This document shows positions 1-6,426 of a stretch of 11,258 nucleotides of DNA, piece by piece. Position numbers and translations under genes: made by a program. Positions within the stretch are counted from its first letter, which is position 1; each line of letters opens with the position of its first letter. The notes under the pieces are model-generated. The model was not told where the DNA came from and did no database searches. It was given only the letters and a program-made list of their open reading frames with translations. Location of the stretch: NCBI GenBank assembly GCA_051747745.1, contig JBNJGL010000066.1, forward strand, positions 1-11,258. The letters run 5' to 3'. This DNA is from QPJE01 sp051747745 (GTDB lineage Bacteria > Bacillota > Halanaerobiia > Halanaerobiales > Halanaerobiaceae).

Positions 1-647
1 GCATCATTTAAAACAAGGTTTACGTCTTTATCATAAAGTTCTTTATGCAGCAGCTGTGCCATATCGAAATCAAAAGGAGCCATTACCTGATCCATTGCTT
101 CTACAAGACTTACATTTTTTCCGGCATCATGAAGATTTTCAGCAACTTCAACACCGATAAATCCAGCACCAATAACAGCAACATCTTCGATGTTGTTTTC
201 ATTAATATAAGTATGTAATTTATCAATGTCCACTACATTTCTTACTGTAAATACATTATCTTTTTTTACTCCCTTAATACTTCCGGGGAGAATTGGATTA
301 GCACCAGGTGAAAGTACAAGCTTATCATAGGATTCTTCGTATTCTTCACCGGTTTCTAAATTTTTGACTGCAACCTTTTTTTCGCCTCTTTTTATTTTAG
401 TTACTTCACTGTTTACCCTTGCATCAATATTGTACTGAGTTTTAAAACAGTTAGGGCTCATTAAGACAAGGTCATCACAGCAGTCAACTGTGTCACTTAG
501 ACGATAGGGGAGACAGCAGTTGGAAAAAGAAACATTTGGTCCTCTCTCAAACATAACAATCTCTGCTGATTCGTCCAGTCTTCTAGCTCTGGCAGCAGCA
601 GATGCACCACCAGCTACACCACCAATAACAACAATTTTATTGCTCAT
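1..647 (-). CDS. CoA-disulfide/persulfide reductase-like FAD-dependent oxidoreductase (3' end outside window)
   Basis: Flavoprotein of the pyridine nucleotide-disulfide oxidoreductase superfamily, closest to the CoA-disulfide reductase / NAD(P)H persulfide reductase group, which reduces CoA-disulfides, CoA-persulfides or polysulfide in the cytoplasm. The first 215 residues are visible. Residues 5-20 hold the FAD dinucleotide fold in the form IGGVAGGAS, followed by AARARRL, which is typical of this group. E34-R35 ends the fold, and VIGAGFIGVEVAE at 158-170 is the NAD(P)H-binding fold. The redox-active cysteine region reads SFSNCCLPY (40-48), where family members usually have NCG or NCA. Further cysteines lie at 56, 57 and 67. 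The ATG at 647 has an AGGAGG eight bases upstream. It is the second gene of an operon, 44 bases after a YeeE/YedE transporter. Many homologues carry C-terminal rhodanese, TusA or DsrE domains; whether this one does cannot be seen. Family assignment is secure, exact substrate is not. Confidence 0.88.
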   Translation of the reverse strand, partial: MSNKIVVIGGVAGGASAAARARRLDESAEIVMFERGPNVSFSNCCLPYRLSDTVDCCDDLVLMSPNCFKTQYNIDARVNSEVTKIKRGEKKVAVKNLETGEEYEESYDKLVLSPGANPILPGSIKGVKKDNVFTVRNVVDIDKLHTYINENNIEDVAVIGAGFIGVEVAENLHDAGKNVSLVEAMDQVMAPFDFDMAQLLHKELYDKDVNLVLND

Positions 648-655
648 AATTAATA

Positions 656-661
656 TCCTCC
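656..661 (-). promoter_or_regulatory. Ribosome binding site of the CoA-disulfide reductase-like gene
   Basis: On the minus strand this reads AGGAGG, eight bases before the ATG at 647. It fixes the start and gives the second operon gene its own strong initiation site. Confidence 0.85.
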
Positions 662-691
662 TGTAATTTTTATATTTAAAAATTAAAATTA

Positions 692-1954
692 TTAACCATA
701 AATTTTATCAGTAAATTTATTACTTACAACTCCACCAATTATCATAAATACGAGGAAAAACCATCCGGACAGTGAGAAGTTTGCAATTGGTGTATAAAGA
801 GCACCAACATTACATCCATTTGCAAAACGAGTTCCAAGTCCCATTGTTATACCACCAAGTGCATATAATAATACTTCTTTTTTAGAAATATTCAAACCAG
901 CTGTAAATGATTCGGATAATTTAGCGGCTGTAAGAAGATAAATTACTGCACCAACAACAATACCAAAGTTCTGTACAGAAATTTGATGTTCAAAAAATGG
1001 CAGATCAAATACACCGGCTGACATATGTGTAAATTCTGCCAGTGATTCAGCAGAAATTCCAAAAATCATTAAAAATTTACCGAACCAGATTCCATAAGGA
1101 GTAGAAGCACCCCATCCGGCTCCGGTAATACCCATCATAAGTGTAAAGATCAGTGCCAGAACTATTCCACCCTGTTTTAAAGTCCAGGGTTTTTCAAAAA
1201 AGTGATAATAGGTATCTGAACTAAATAGTTTAAAATTATTAAGATCGATTGAATCAACTTCATCCTGAACTTTTTCTATTGGAAGACCTGAATATTTTCC
1301 TGTTTTGATCTTATGCTGCTCATAAAAATAGGATAAAACTGTGAACAGCAGGCAGAGGCCGCCAAGAACTGCGAGCCCACCAAGATAACCTTCAAATCCA
1401 TCACCCTGGAATAAATCGGGCAGGAAAACACCTCCGGATGTTCTGTAACCTATATAAGTGCTGTACCAGGATTCTCTAACCCAGCTGGCTGTATTCTGTA
1501 TCGGGAAGCCGAGGAAAACACCCATACCGAAGAAAATAAGTGTAATAAATGCTCTCGGAAGTCCTACTGGCAGGTCAGTTAAAACTCCACTTGCACAGCA
1601 TACAGAAAGAGACATTCCAAAGCCAAAGAAAAAACCTCCCAAAAGAAGACCGGCATTTATTGGATTGATCCACAGATTATAGCTGGCAGGATCTCTTCCA
1701 AAAAGAAATGCTGTTGTAAGAAGTGCTGTTATAAAAAACATAAACATCAGGGTTCTCATTAATTTAGTAGAACCTGTTCTGTAGGCTCTGTTTACACTTC
1801 CGGCAAATCCGGTATATGCTCTTGCCAGTGCATATCCGATTCCTGTACCAACAAGTAATCTAAAAAATAAAATATCTGTTTTTAAAAGGAATTTAGCTCC
1901 TATTAATACTATTAAAGCAGCTGCAAATCCCATTAATCTTTCAAAATTTTTCAC
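692..1954 (-). CDS. YeeE/YedE-family sulfur (thiosulfate-type) membrane transporter
   Basis: Integral membrane protein of 420 residues in the YeeE/YedE family, whose characterised member imports thiosulfate through conserved cysteines. It is built from two related halves. The first ends in GMSLSVCCASG with C119-C120; the second has MGLGTRFANGCNVGA with C381. Each is followed by a further hydrophobic helix. About ten hydrophobic segments alternate with short loops. A longer polar stretch (roughly 212-258) separates the halves. C201 is the only other cysteine, so the classical three-cysteine relay is not exactly reproduced. The start is GTG at 1954, with GGAGGG upstream at normal spacing. It is the first gene of the operon with the persulfide/CoA-disulfide reductase-like gene, which supports a sulfur substrate. 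Selenium transport is a less likely alternative, because no sel genes are nearby. Confidence 0.87.
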   Translation of the reverse strand: MKNFERLMGFAAALIVLIGAKFLLKTDILFFRLLVGTGIGYALARAYTGFAGSVNRAYRTGSTKLMRTLMFMFFITALLTTAFLFGRDPASYNLWINPINAGLLLGGFFFGFGMSLSVCCASGVLTDLPVGLPRAFITLIFFGMGVFLGFPIQNTASWVRESWYSTYIGYRTSGGVFLPDLFQGDGFEGYLGGLAVLGGLCLLFTVLSYFYEQHKIKTGKYSGLPIEKVQDEVDSIDLNNFKLFSSDTYYHFFEKPWTLKQGGIVLALIFTLMMGITGAGWGASTPYGIWFGKFLMIFGISAESLAEFTHMSAGVFDLPFFEHQISVQNFGIVVGAVIYLLTAAKLSESFTAGLNISKKEVLLYALGGITMGLGTRFANGCNVGALYTPIANFSLSGWFFLVFMIIGGVVSNKFTDKIYG

Positions 1955-2048
1955 TTTGTACCCTCCCTCATATATCTTTATATTTTATAATTATGTTAAT
2001 AATAGAAATAAAAGAGTATAATTAAAATTATTACATGCAGAAATATTA

Positions 2049-2078
2049 TTTATAAAAACTTTGTTCTTAAATTCGCAA
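2049..2078 (-). promoter_or_regulatory. Possible sigma-A promoter of the sulfur operon
   Basis: On the minus strand TTGCGA (2078-2073) is followed after 18 bases by TATAAA (2054-2049). This lies about 95 bases before the GTG start of the transporter. In a region this rich in A+T such matches occur by chance, so this is only the best candidate seen. Confidence 0.3.
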
Positions 2079-2334
2079 AAGAAAGCAAAAAAATACCTGT
2101 TCACCTCTCTTTAAATAATATTATATTCACAAAATCATACTCTACTGATAATTATATACCATCTATAATTAATACTAAAATAATAATATCTTATACTGAA
2201 TAGCTATATTTTATATATGAGTGATTAACTACACTTTAATTAGTGCAGAAAAATACAAATAACAGGAAAATAATGCATAATAAAATTGAGAAAAACAAAG
2301 ATATATTATAAAATAGCTTTAATACTCGATTGAC

Positions 2335-2341
2335 AGGGAGG
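2335..2341 (+). promoter_or_regulatory. Ribosome binding site that supports a TTG start
   Basis: AGGGAGG is followed by seven bases and then TTG at 2349. The strength and spacing of this site are the reason for choosing the non-ATG start. Confidence 0.8.
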
Positions 2342-2348
2342 AATAAAG

Positions 2349-3317
2349 TTGAGTCTTGAAAATTTAGAAAAAGGTGCTAAAATAATTTTGGAAGATTGTA
2401 TGAATGTTGGTGAAAGAGAAAACTTGCTCATAGTCTCGGATTTTGATAATAAAAAAATTGCAGAAGTATTTTCGGAATACGGAAAAAAGATAGGTGCTGA
2501 AGTAGCTGCAGTTAACTTTTTTAGAAGATCTTCTCATGGAGAAGATCCTCCAGAACCGGTTGTTTCTGCTATGTGCAGTGCAGATGCAGCTTTACTGGCA
2601 GCTGTCTATTCTTTAACTAATTCAGCAGCAAGGAGAAAAGCGGTTGAATCTGGCACAAGAATTATAAGTATTCCAGACTGCAGTGAAGAACTGTTTGATT
2701 CTTCAGCAGTAGATATTGATTTTAAAGAGCAGAAAAAAATAATTGATGAGATAGGAAATTTAATGACCAGAGGAAAAATTATATCTGTAAGCTCTAAAGC
2801 CGGTACAAATTTTACTGCAGAATTATGTGGGAGAAAGAGTGTTAAACAGACAGGACTGGCAGATAAACCGGGCAGCTGGTCACCATTTCCGAATATAGAG
2901 GTTGCAGTTGGTCCTGATGTTGAAACTTTAAACGGAACTTTTGTTGTAGATGGAGTAATTATTCCCGGTGGATATGTGGATAAACATGTTAGTATTGAGA
3001 TTGAGAATGGGCGTATTGTTAAAGTTGAAGGTGGTAAATCTGCTCAAAGGTTTAGAGATTTGCTGGCATCTTTTGACTGTGAGAATATTTATAATGTTGT
3101 TGAAATTGGTATTGGCTGTAATCCAAACTCTGAATTTGGTAAAGGAAGTATGGGAGAAGATGAGAGCAAATTTGGCACTCTGCACCTTGGAGTTGGTGAA
3201 GGTAATAGTTTTGGTGTTCCTAATTCTGCACCCGCTCATCTAGATCTGGTTATAAGAAATCCCCGTGTAGAAATTGATGGTCAATTAATACTGGCAGATG
3301 AAAAGCTGCAGATATAA
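2349..3317 (+). CDS. M29/NicX-like metallo-aminopeptidase homologue
   Basis: Predicted cytoplasmic protein of 322 residues resembling the leucyl aminopeptidase AmpS/aminopeptidase T (M29) and NicX-like group (COG2309). Members are either metallo-aminopeptidases or, in NicX, an iron ring-opening dioxygenase. The N-terminal half (about 1-145) is an alpha/beta domain of the kind seen in the family. The C-terminal half carries the likely metal site: E252 in VVEIGIG, H279 in GTLHLGVG, and H297/D299 in PAHLDLV. GSWSPFPNIEVAVGP at 175-189 is also typical. M29 enzymes are usually over 400 residues, so this is a short version and peptidase activity is not certain. The start is TTG at 2349, chosen because AGGGAGG ends seven bases upstream; no ATG offers that. 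It forms a single-gene unit with a convergent neighbour. There is no signal peptide. The substrate is unknown. Confidence 0.75.
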   Translation: MSLENLEKGAKIILEDCMNVGERENLLIVSDFDNKKIAEVFSEYGKKIGAEVAAVNFFRRSSHGEDPPEPVVSAMCSADAALLAAVYSLTNSAARRKAVESGTRIISIPDCSEELFDSSAVDIDFKEQKKIIDEIGNLMTRGKIISVSSKAGTNFTAELCGRKSVKQTGLADKPGSWSPFPNIEVAVGPDVETLNGTFVVDGVIIPGGYVDKHVSIEIENGRIVKVEGGKSAQRFRDLLASFDCENIYNVVEIGIGCNPNSEFGKGSMGEDESKFGTLHLGVGEGNSFGVPNSAPAHLDLVIRNPRVEIDGQLILADEKLQI

Positions 3318-3318
3318 A

Positions 3319-3344
3319 ACAGCTGACATAAATATGTCAGCTGT
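3319..3344. terminator. Shared hairpin terminator between convergent genes
   Basis: A perfect 12-bp inverted repeat (3319-3330 with 3333-3344, arm ACAGCTGACATA) lies one base after the stop of the M29-like gene and 12 bases before the stop of the convergent HPRT-like gene. Read on the minus strand the stem is followed by TTTTATAT, so it is a fair intrinsic terminator for the HPRT-like unit. On the plus strand no T-run follows, so termination of the M29-like transcript is less certain. Confidence 0.7.
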
Positions 3345-3355
3345 GATAAACTAAT

Positions 3356-3886
3356 TTATCCTATATTATACTCAGCAATATAGGGTAAATTTCTGTATTC
3401 TTCCTTATAATCAAGTCCATATCCGACAACAAAATGATCGGACACTTCAAATCCGATATAATCAATGGGAAGTTCAACTAATTTTTTATCAGTATTATTT
3501 AGCAGAGTACAGATGCTGATCCCCGCCGGATTGCGTGCTTGTAAATTTTTAAGAAGATAGCTGTGGGTTAGACCGGTTTTTATGATATTTTCTATCACCA
3601 GGACTTCTCTGCCGGCAATACTAAATTCCAAATCTCTAATAACTCGTATAACACCTGAATTGTCTTCATTTGTGTAGTGACTCAACTCTAAAAAATCAAG
3701 TTTTAATGGCAGATCCAGTTCTCTTGTCAGGTCAGTCATAAAATAAAGAGAACTTTTTAAGATGCTTACAACTATTAACTCTTTATTCTGATAATCAGTA
3801 TTGATCTCAGCAGCTAATTCTGAAATTCGATCTTTTATTTTTTCTTTTGGCAGCACTATTTTTCCCAGTCTCTCATCTTTTCTCAT
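3356..3886 (-). CDS. hpt: HPRT-family phosphoribosyltransferase with altered PRPP loop
   Basis: Protein of 176 residues, full length for a bacterial hypoxanthine/guanine phosphoribosyltransferase, the enzyme that salvages purine bases with PRPP. The fold is clearly present: SILKSSLYFMTDL (41-53) at the pyrophosphate loop, LDFLELSHYTN (63-73), and the highly conserved end YIGFEVSDHFVVGYGLDY (143-160) with YRNLPYI. The PRPP signature (95-107) reads VLVIENIIKTGLT, while the family norm is E-D-I-I-D-T/S-G-x-T. The second acidic residue is N100 and the catalytic-base aspartate is K103. The usual K-G-S of the first loop is K-S-S. It may therefore bind nucleotides without normal catalysis, or act on something else. 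Translation is coupled to the upstream kinase-like gene by an ATGA overlap, with GAGGGGG seven bases before the ATG. It is probably a paralogue of the housekeeping hpt, which would be elsewhere in the genome. Confidence 0.85.
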   Translation of the reverse strand: MRKDERLGKIVLPKEKIKDRISELAAEINTDYQNKELIVVSILKSSLYFMTDLTRELDLPLKLDFLELSHYTNEDNSGVIRVIRDLEFSIAGREVLVIENIIKTGLTHSYLLKNLQARNPAGISICTLLNNTDKKLVELPIDYIGFEVSDHFVVGYGLDYKEEYRNLPYIAEYNIG

Positions 3887-4848
3887 TTATTTTCCCCCTC
3901 ACTATTTCCATTTAATTCAAACTTATCAATAAGGCTGTTAAAGTCTTTTTTGTAAACAATCTTTATATTTATATGTGGATAGATCTCCTGGAGCAGTCGA
4001 ACTTTTTTATTTTTTTCTGTTACATATTTGCGGTTCATTGTTGTTAATTCAATATAAGTATCATATTCAGTTAGATAAAAATCAGGTCTAAAGCCCATAC
4101 TTATATTTCCTTCAGCATCCCATTCAAGGGGAAATTCTGTTGGTTCATATTTCCAATTTATGTGGTGCATGTCCAGTATTTTTGCAAATTCTTCTTCACT
4201 GGGATGGGCAAAATCATATTCTGTTTTTTCTTTTTCTGTTTTTTCTTTTTTCTTAGATTCTTCTAGTGGCTCCGGATTTTCTTTTTTGAAATCTATTAAA
4301 CTCATTAAAATTGTGAGAGCCTGCTCTGTAGTTAGTCCATCACTGTTTAAAGAAATATGATAAAGAGTAAGATCAGACCAGTCTTCATTGAAAACCCTCC
4401 ATACATAGCGCCTCCGTTTGCGGTCACTTAATTCTATTGACCGTACAGCCTGTTCTCTAGGAAGGCCATATTTTTGATGAAGTTTTTTTATTCTCTGTTC
4501 CTGAGAAGCTGCTATTTTAATATGAATTCCACCAGGATGATGGCGAAATATTACCTGAGAACCCAGCCCTACAATTAATAAATTATGTGTTTCAGCCAGT
4601 TCTTTTAGTTTTTTTTCTATGTAATCAGCAAAAGTCTGTTTATTTTCAGATTTATTATTTATAATTTTGGTGTAAAATTTGGAACTCTGTTGAAGCATAT
4701 GCAGCTGATGTTCATCGGCAACTTCCGGAAGCCAGTTCTTTAAAACATAATCCCGATTTATAAGCTTCAGCCCCAGTCGATTTGCAAGTTCTTCTGCAAT
4801 TTCGTCCCCACTACTTGCAGTCTGTCTGGAAATAGTAATTATTTGCAA
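3883..4848 (-). CDS. Cytidylate kinase-like domain fused to a PD-(D/E)XK-like domain
   Basis: A two-domain cytoplasmic protein of 321 residues from the TTG start chosen here; numbers below count from the longer GTG start at 4857. Residues 4-190 resemble the cytidylate kinase-like P-loop family: ITISRQ, then a polar loop TASSGDEIA where relatives usually have GSGGREIA, LINRDYVL, LLIVGLGS, and the basic lid DRKRRRYVWRVF. A charged linker (191-213) follows. Residues 217-306 look like a restriction-endonuclease fold: an E222 helix, the strand pair RPDFYL (D259), then YIELT (E270) with T272 where the catalytic lysine normally sits, then VRLLQEIYPHINIKIVY. The start at TTG 4848 is preferred because GGGTGA lies five bases upstream, whereas the GTG at 4857 is part of that ribosome binding site. 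The gene overlaps the HPRT-like gene by ATGA, so the two proteins are probably made together. The function is unknown; assignment of the first domain is firmer than the second. Confidence 0.7.
   Translation of the reverse strand: MQIITISRQTASSGDEIAEELANRLGLKLINRDYVLKNWLPEVADEHQLHMLQQSSKFYTKIINNKSENKQTFADYIEKKLKELAETHNLLIVGLGSQVIFRHHPGGIHIKIAASQEQRIKKLHQKYGLPREQAVRSIELSDRKRRRYVWRVFNEDWSDLTLYHISLNSDGLTTEQALTILMSLIDFKKENPEPLEESKKKEKTEKEKTEYDFAHPSEEEFAKILDMHHINWKYEPTEFPLEWDAEGNISMGFRPDFYLTEYDTYIELTTMNRKYVTEKNKKVRLLQEIYPHINIKIVYKKDFNSLIDKFELNGNSEGENK
4219..4248 (-). repeat. Two perfect 15-bp tandem repeats in the kinase/nuclease linker
   Basis: The unit TTCTGTTTTTTCTTT (plus strand) occurs twice without a mismatch at 4219-4233 and 4234-4248. 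It encodes a repeated five-residue lysine/glutamate/threonine block in the charged linker. Because the unit is a multiple of three, gain or loss would lengthen or shorten the linker without breaking the frame. Confidence 0.85.
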
Positions 4849-4883
4849 GATATTCACCCTTTCATAAATCTTTATCTAATCTT

Positions 4884-4892
4884 ATTATAACA
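4884..4892 (-). promoter_or_regulatory. Extended -10 promoter of the kinase-like/HPRT-like operon
   Basis: On the minus strand this reads TGTTATAAT, a perfect TATAAT with the TG extension. It is 36 bases before the preferred TTG start. No good -35 box is present at 16-18 bases, which is common for extended -10 promoters. Confidence 0.6.
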
Positions 4893-4950
4893 CAGCAAAA
4901 AAATTTTAACTACAATTTGTTAGAAAATTAAGGAAATTATGATTTTGATT

Positions 4951-4979
4951 TTGACACCTTTCATATTAGCTGTTAATAT
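4951..4979 (+). promoter_or_regulatory. Sigma-A promoter of otsAB
   Basis: A consensus TTGACA (4951-4956), a 17-base spacer and TAATAT (4974-4979), with a TG extension at 4971, lie about 30 bases before the otsA start. It points away from the kinase-like operon promoter, so both units fire from this short intergenic region. No operator-like palindrome is evident over it. Confidence 0.75.
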
Positions 4980-5007
4980 TAATAACAAAGAATAAGGGGT
5001 GTTTAAA

Positions 5008-6426
5008 ATGAAAAAGAATACTTCTGAAAGAAGACTTGTGCTTGTTTCTAATGGTGAACCATATAAACATGAATTTACGGATGATAAAATAGAACAAATA
5101 AAGTTAGCAGGTGGCTTAACAACTGGATTGGATCCACTTATGCAGGAAGAAGATGGACTCTGGATTGCCTGGGGAAGAGGAAATGCTGATTTTGAGGTTG
5201 TAGATAAAGATAATAAAGTAAGGGTTCCTGACAAAAATGGATATACTCTTAAGAGAATTAAATTGAGTTCTGAAGAGCAGGATGGATTTTATTATGGTTT
5301 TTCCAATGAGGTTATGTGGCCTATCTGCCACACGTTTATCAGTAAAGCTAATTTTAATGAAAGTTACTGGAATAGTTATAAAAAGGTTAACAGAAAATAT
5401 GCAGACAGTATTATTGAAGAAATTAAAGCAAACGATCTGATCTGGATACATGATTATCATCTTGCTCTTGTGCCGGGTATGATTAAAAAAAGAGCTGGTC
5501 AAACTAAAGTTTCTGTTTTCTGGCATATTCCCTGGCCTGCCTGGGAAGCATTTAGAACTATTCCCTGGAGAAAAGAGATTTTAGAGAATTTACTTCAGTC
5601 TGATTTTATTGCTTTTCACACAGAATTATTTGTCTATAATTTTATTAGCTGTGCCGAGCAGATTGGGGCAGAAGTTGACTACAGGCAGAAAGAAATAAAA
5701 TATAATGGAAGAAAAGTTAAAATAAGCAGCATACCACTGGGGATAGATTATAATGAATTCTCTAAATTAATAGATGATAAAAATTATTACAGAGAAGCAG
5801 AAAAAATTAAAAAGAAATATAATGCAGAGAAATTGATATTTGGAGTTGACCGCCTTGATTATACAAAAGGCATCTGGCATCGTATTGATGGGATCGATAA
5901 ATTTTTTGATAAATATCCTGAATATAGGGGAAGAGTTACAGTGCTTCAGCGTATTTCTCCAAGCAGAAATAAAGTGACTGAATATGAAAAAATGAGGGAA
6001 AAAATAAATAAAAAAATTGCTGAAGTAAATGGAAAATATCAAAAAGATAACTGGGTGCCGGTTAAATATTTTTACGGTTCTGTACCACAGGAAGAGCTCC
6101 TTCCCTATTATAAAGCAGCTGATGCAGCACTGATTACTGCTCTGGTAGATGGTATGAACCTGGTGGCAAAAGAATATCTTGCAGTACAGGAAGATGGAGT
6201 ACTGATACTGTCAGAATTTGCCGGTGCAGCTGAATATCTTGATAATGCTCTGATTGTAAATCCTTATAATAGAGAAGAAATAGCTGATGCCATTTATAGT
6301 GCTCTAACAATGCCGCAGGAAAAGAGGAAAAAGAGATTACAGATTGAAAAAGAAAAGCTGAAAAAATATGACATTAACTGGTGGAGAGATACCTTTTTAA
6401 AACAGTGGGATGAAGTATATGAATAA
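5008..6426 (+). CDS. otsA: Trehalose-6-phosphate synthase
   Basis: GT20 glycosyltransferase of 472 residues, normal length, which transfers glucose from UDP-glucose to glucose-6-phosphate in the cytoplasm. Visible motifs in order: AGGLTTG (34-40), the nucleotide-sugar glycine loop; NEVMWPICH (100-108); WIHDYHL (146-152); FWHIPWP (171-177); DRLDYTKG (281-288), with R282 and K287 for the UDP diphosphate; and LVDGMNLVAKEY (379-390), with D381 and E389. The N-terminal SNGEPY (14-19) and the AWGRGNADFEVVD block resemble the archaeal/thermophile branch more than E. coli OtsA. G16 stands where the family normally has an arginine that contacts the glucose-6-phosphate phosphate. The start is ATG at 5008, with AAGGGGTG six bases upstream; a GTG at 4999 lies within that site and is rejected. 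It is followed by an overlapping otsB, which confirms the pathway. Confidence 0.93.
   Translation: MKKNTSERRLVLVSNGEPYKHEFTDDKIEQIKLAGGLTTGLDPLMQEEDGLWIAWGRGNADFEVVDKDNKVRVPDKNGYTLKRIKLSSEEQDGFYYGFSNEVMWPICHTFISKANFNESYWNSYKKVNRKYADSIIEEIKANDLIWIHDYHLALVPGMIKKRAGQTKVSVFWHIPWPAWEAFRTIPWRKEILENLLQSDFIAFHTELFVYNFISCAEQIGAEVDYRQKEIKYNGRKVKISSIPLGIDYNEFSKLIDDKNYYREAEKIKKKYNAEKLIFGVDRLDYTKGIWHRIDGIDKFFDKYPEYRGRVTVLQRISPSRNKVTEYEKMREKINKKIAEVNGKYQKDNWVPVKYFYGSVPQEELLPYYKAADAALITALVDGMNLVAKEYLAVQEDGVLILSEFAGAAEYLDNALIVNPYNREEIADAIYSALTMPQEKRKKRLQIEKEKLKKYDINWWRDTFLKQWDEVYE

Larger units (their letters stand above)
1955..2348. other. AT-rich divergent intergenic region without a gene
   Basis: These 394 bases separate the minus-strand sulfur operon from the plus-strand M29-like gene. 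I see no open frame with a ribosome binding site beyond about a dozen codons, no tRNA and no riboswitch fold I recognise. The region must carry promoters for both flanking units. The best minus-strand candidate is listed separately. On the plus strand, TTGAGA (2286) and TATAAA (2307) are only 15 bases apart, too weak to call. Confidence 0.6.

Noticed and set aside
665..684. 8-bp inverted repeat AATTTTTA/TAAAAATT between the two sulfur genes
   Set aside because: It is entirely A/T, so the stem is weak and expected by chance at this base composition. It is not called as a terminator or attenuator.
1458..1682. Plus-strand open frame of 74 codons
   Set aside because: It lies wholly antisense within the YeeE/YedE gene, has no ribosome binding site and its translation resembles no protein.
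2060..2112. Possible minus-strand micro-gene after AGAGGTGA near 2105
   Set aside because: The only reachable start is a TTG that gives about 12 codons, with no support for expression.
2928..3243. Open frames on both strands inside the M29-like gene
   Set aside because: They are shadows of a well-supported gene with conserved metal ligands in its own frame.
4855..4857. GTG start for the kinase-like gene
   Set aside because: This codon is inside the GGGTGA ribosome binding site of the TTG at 4848. The shorter start also matches the usual beginning of the family just before ITISR.
4920..5526. Minus-strand open frames overlapping the start of otsA
   Set aside because: One runs across the otsAB promoter and the 5' end of otsA and the other lies inside otsA. 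Neither has a ribosome binding site, and otsA is certain.
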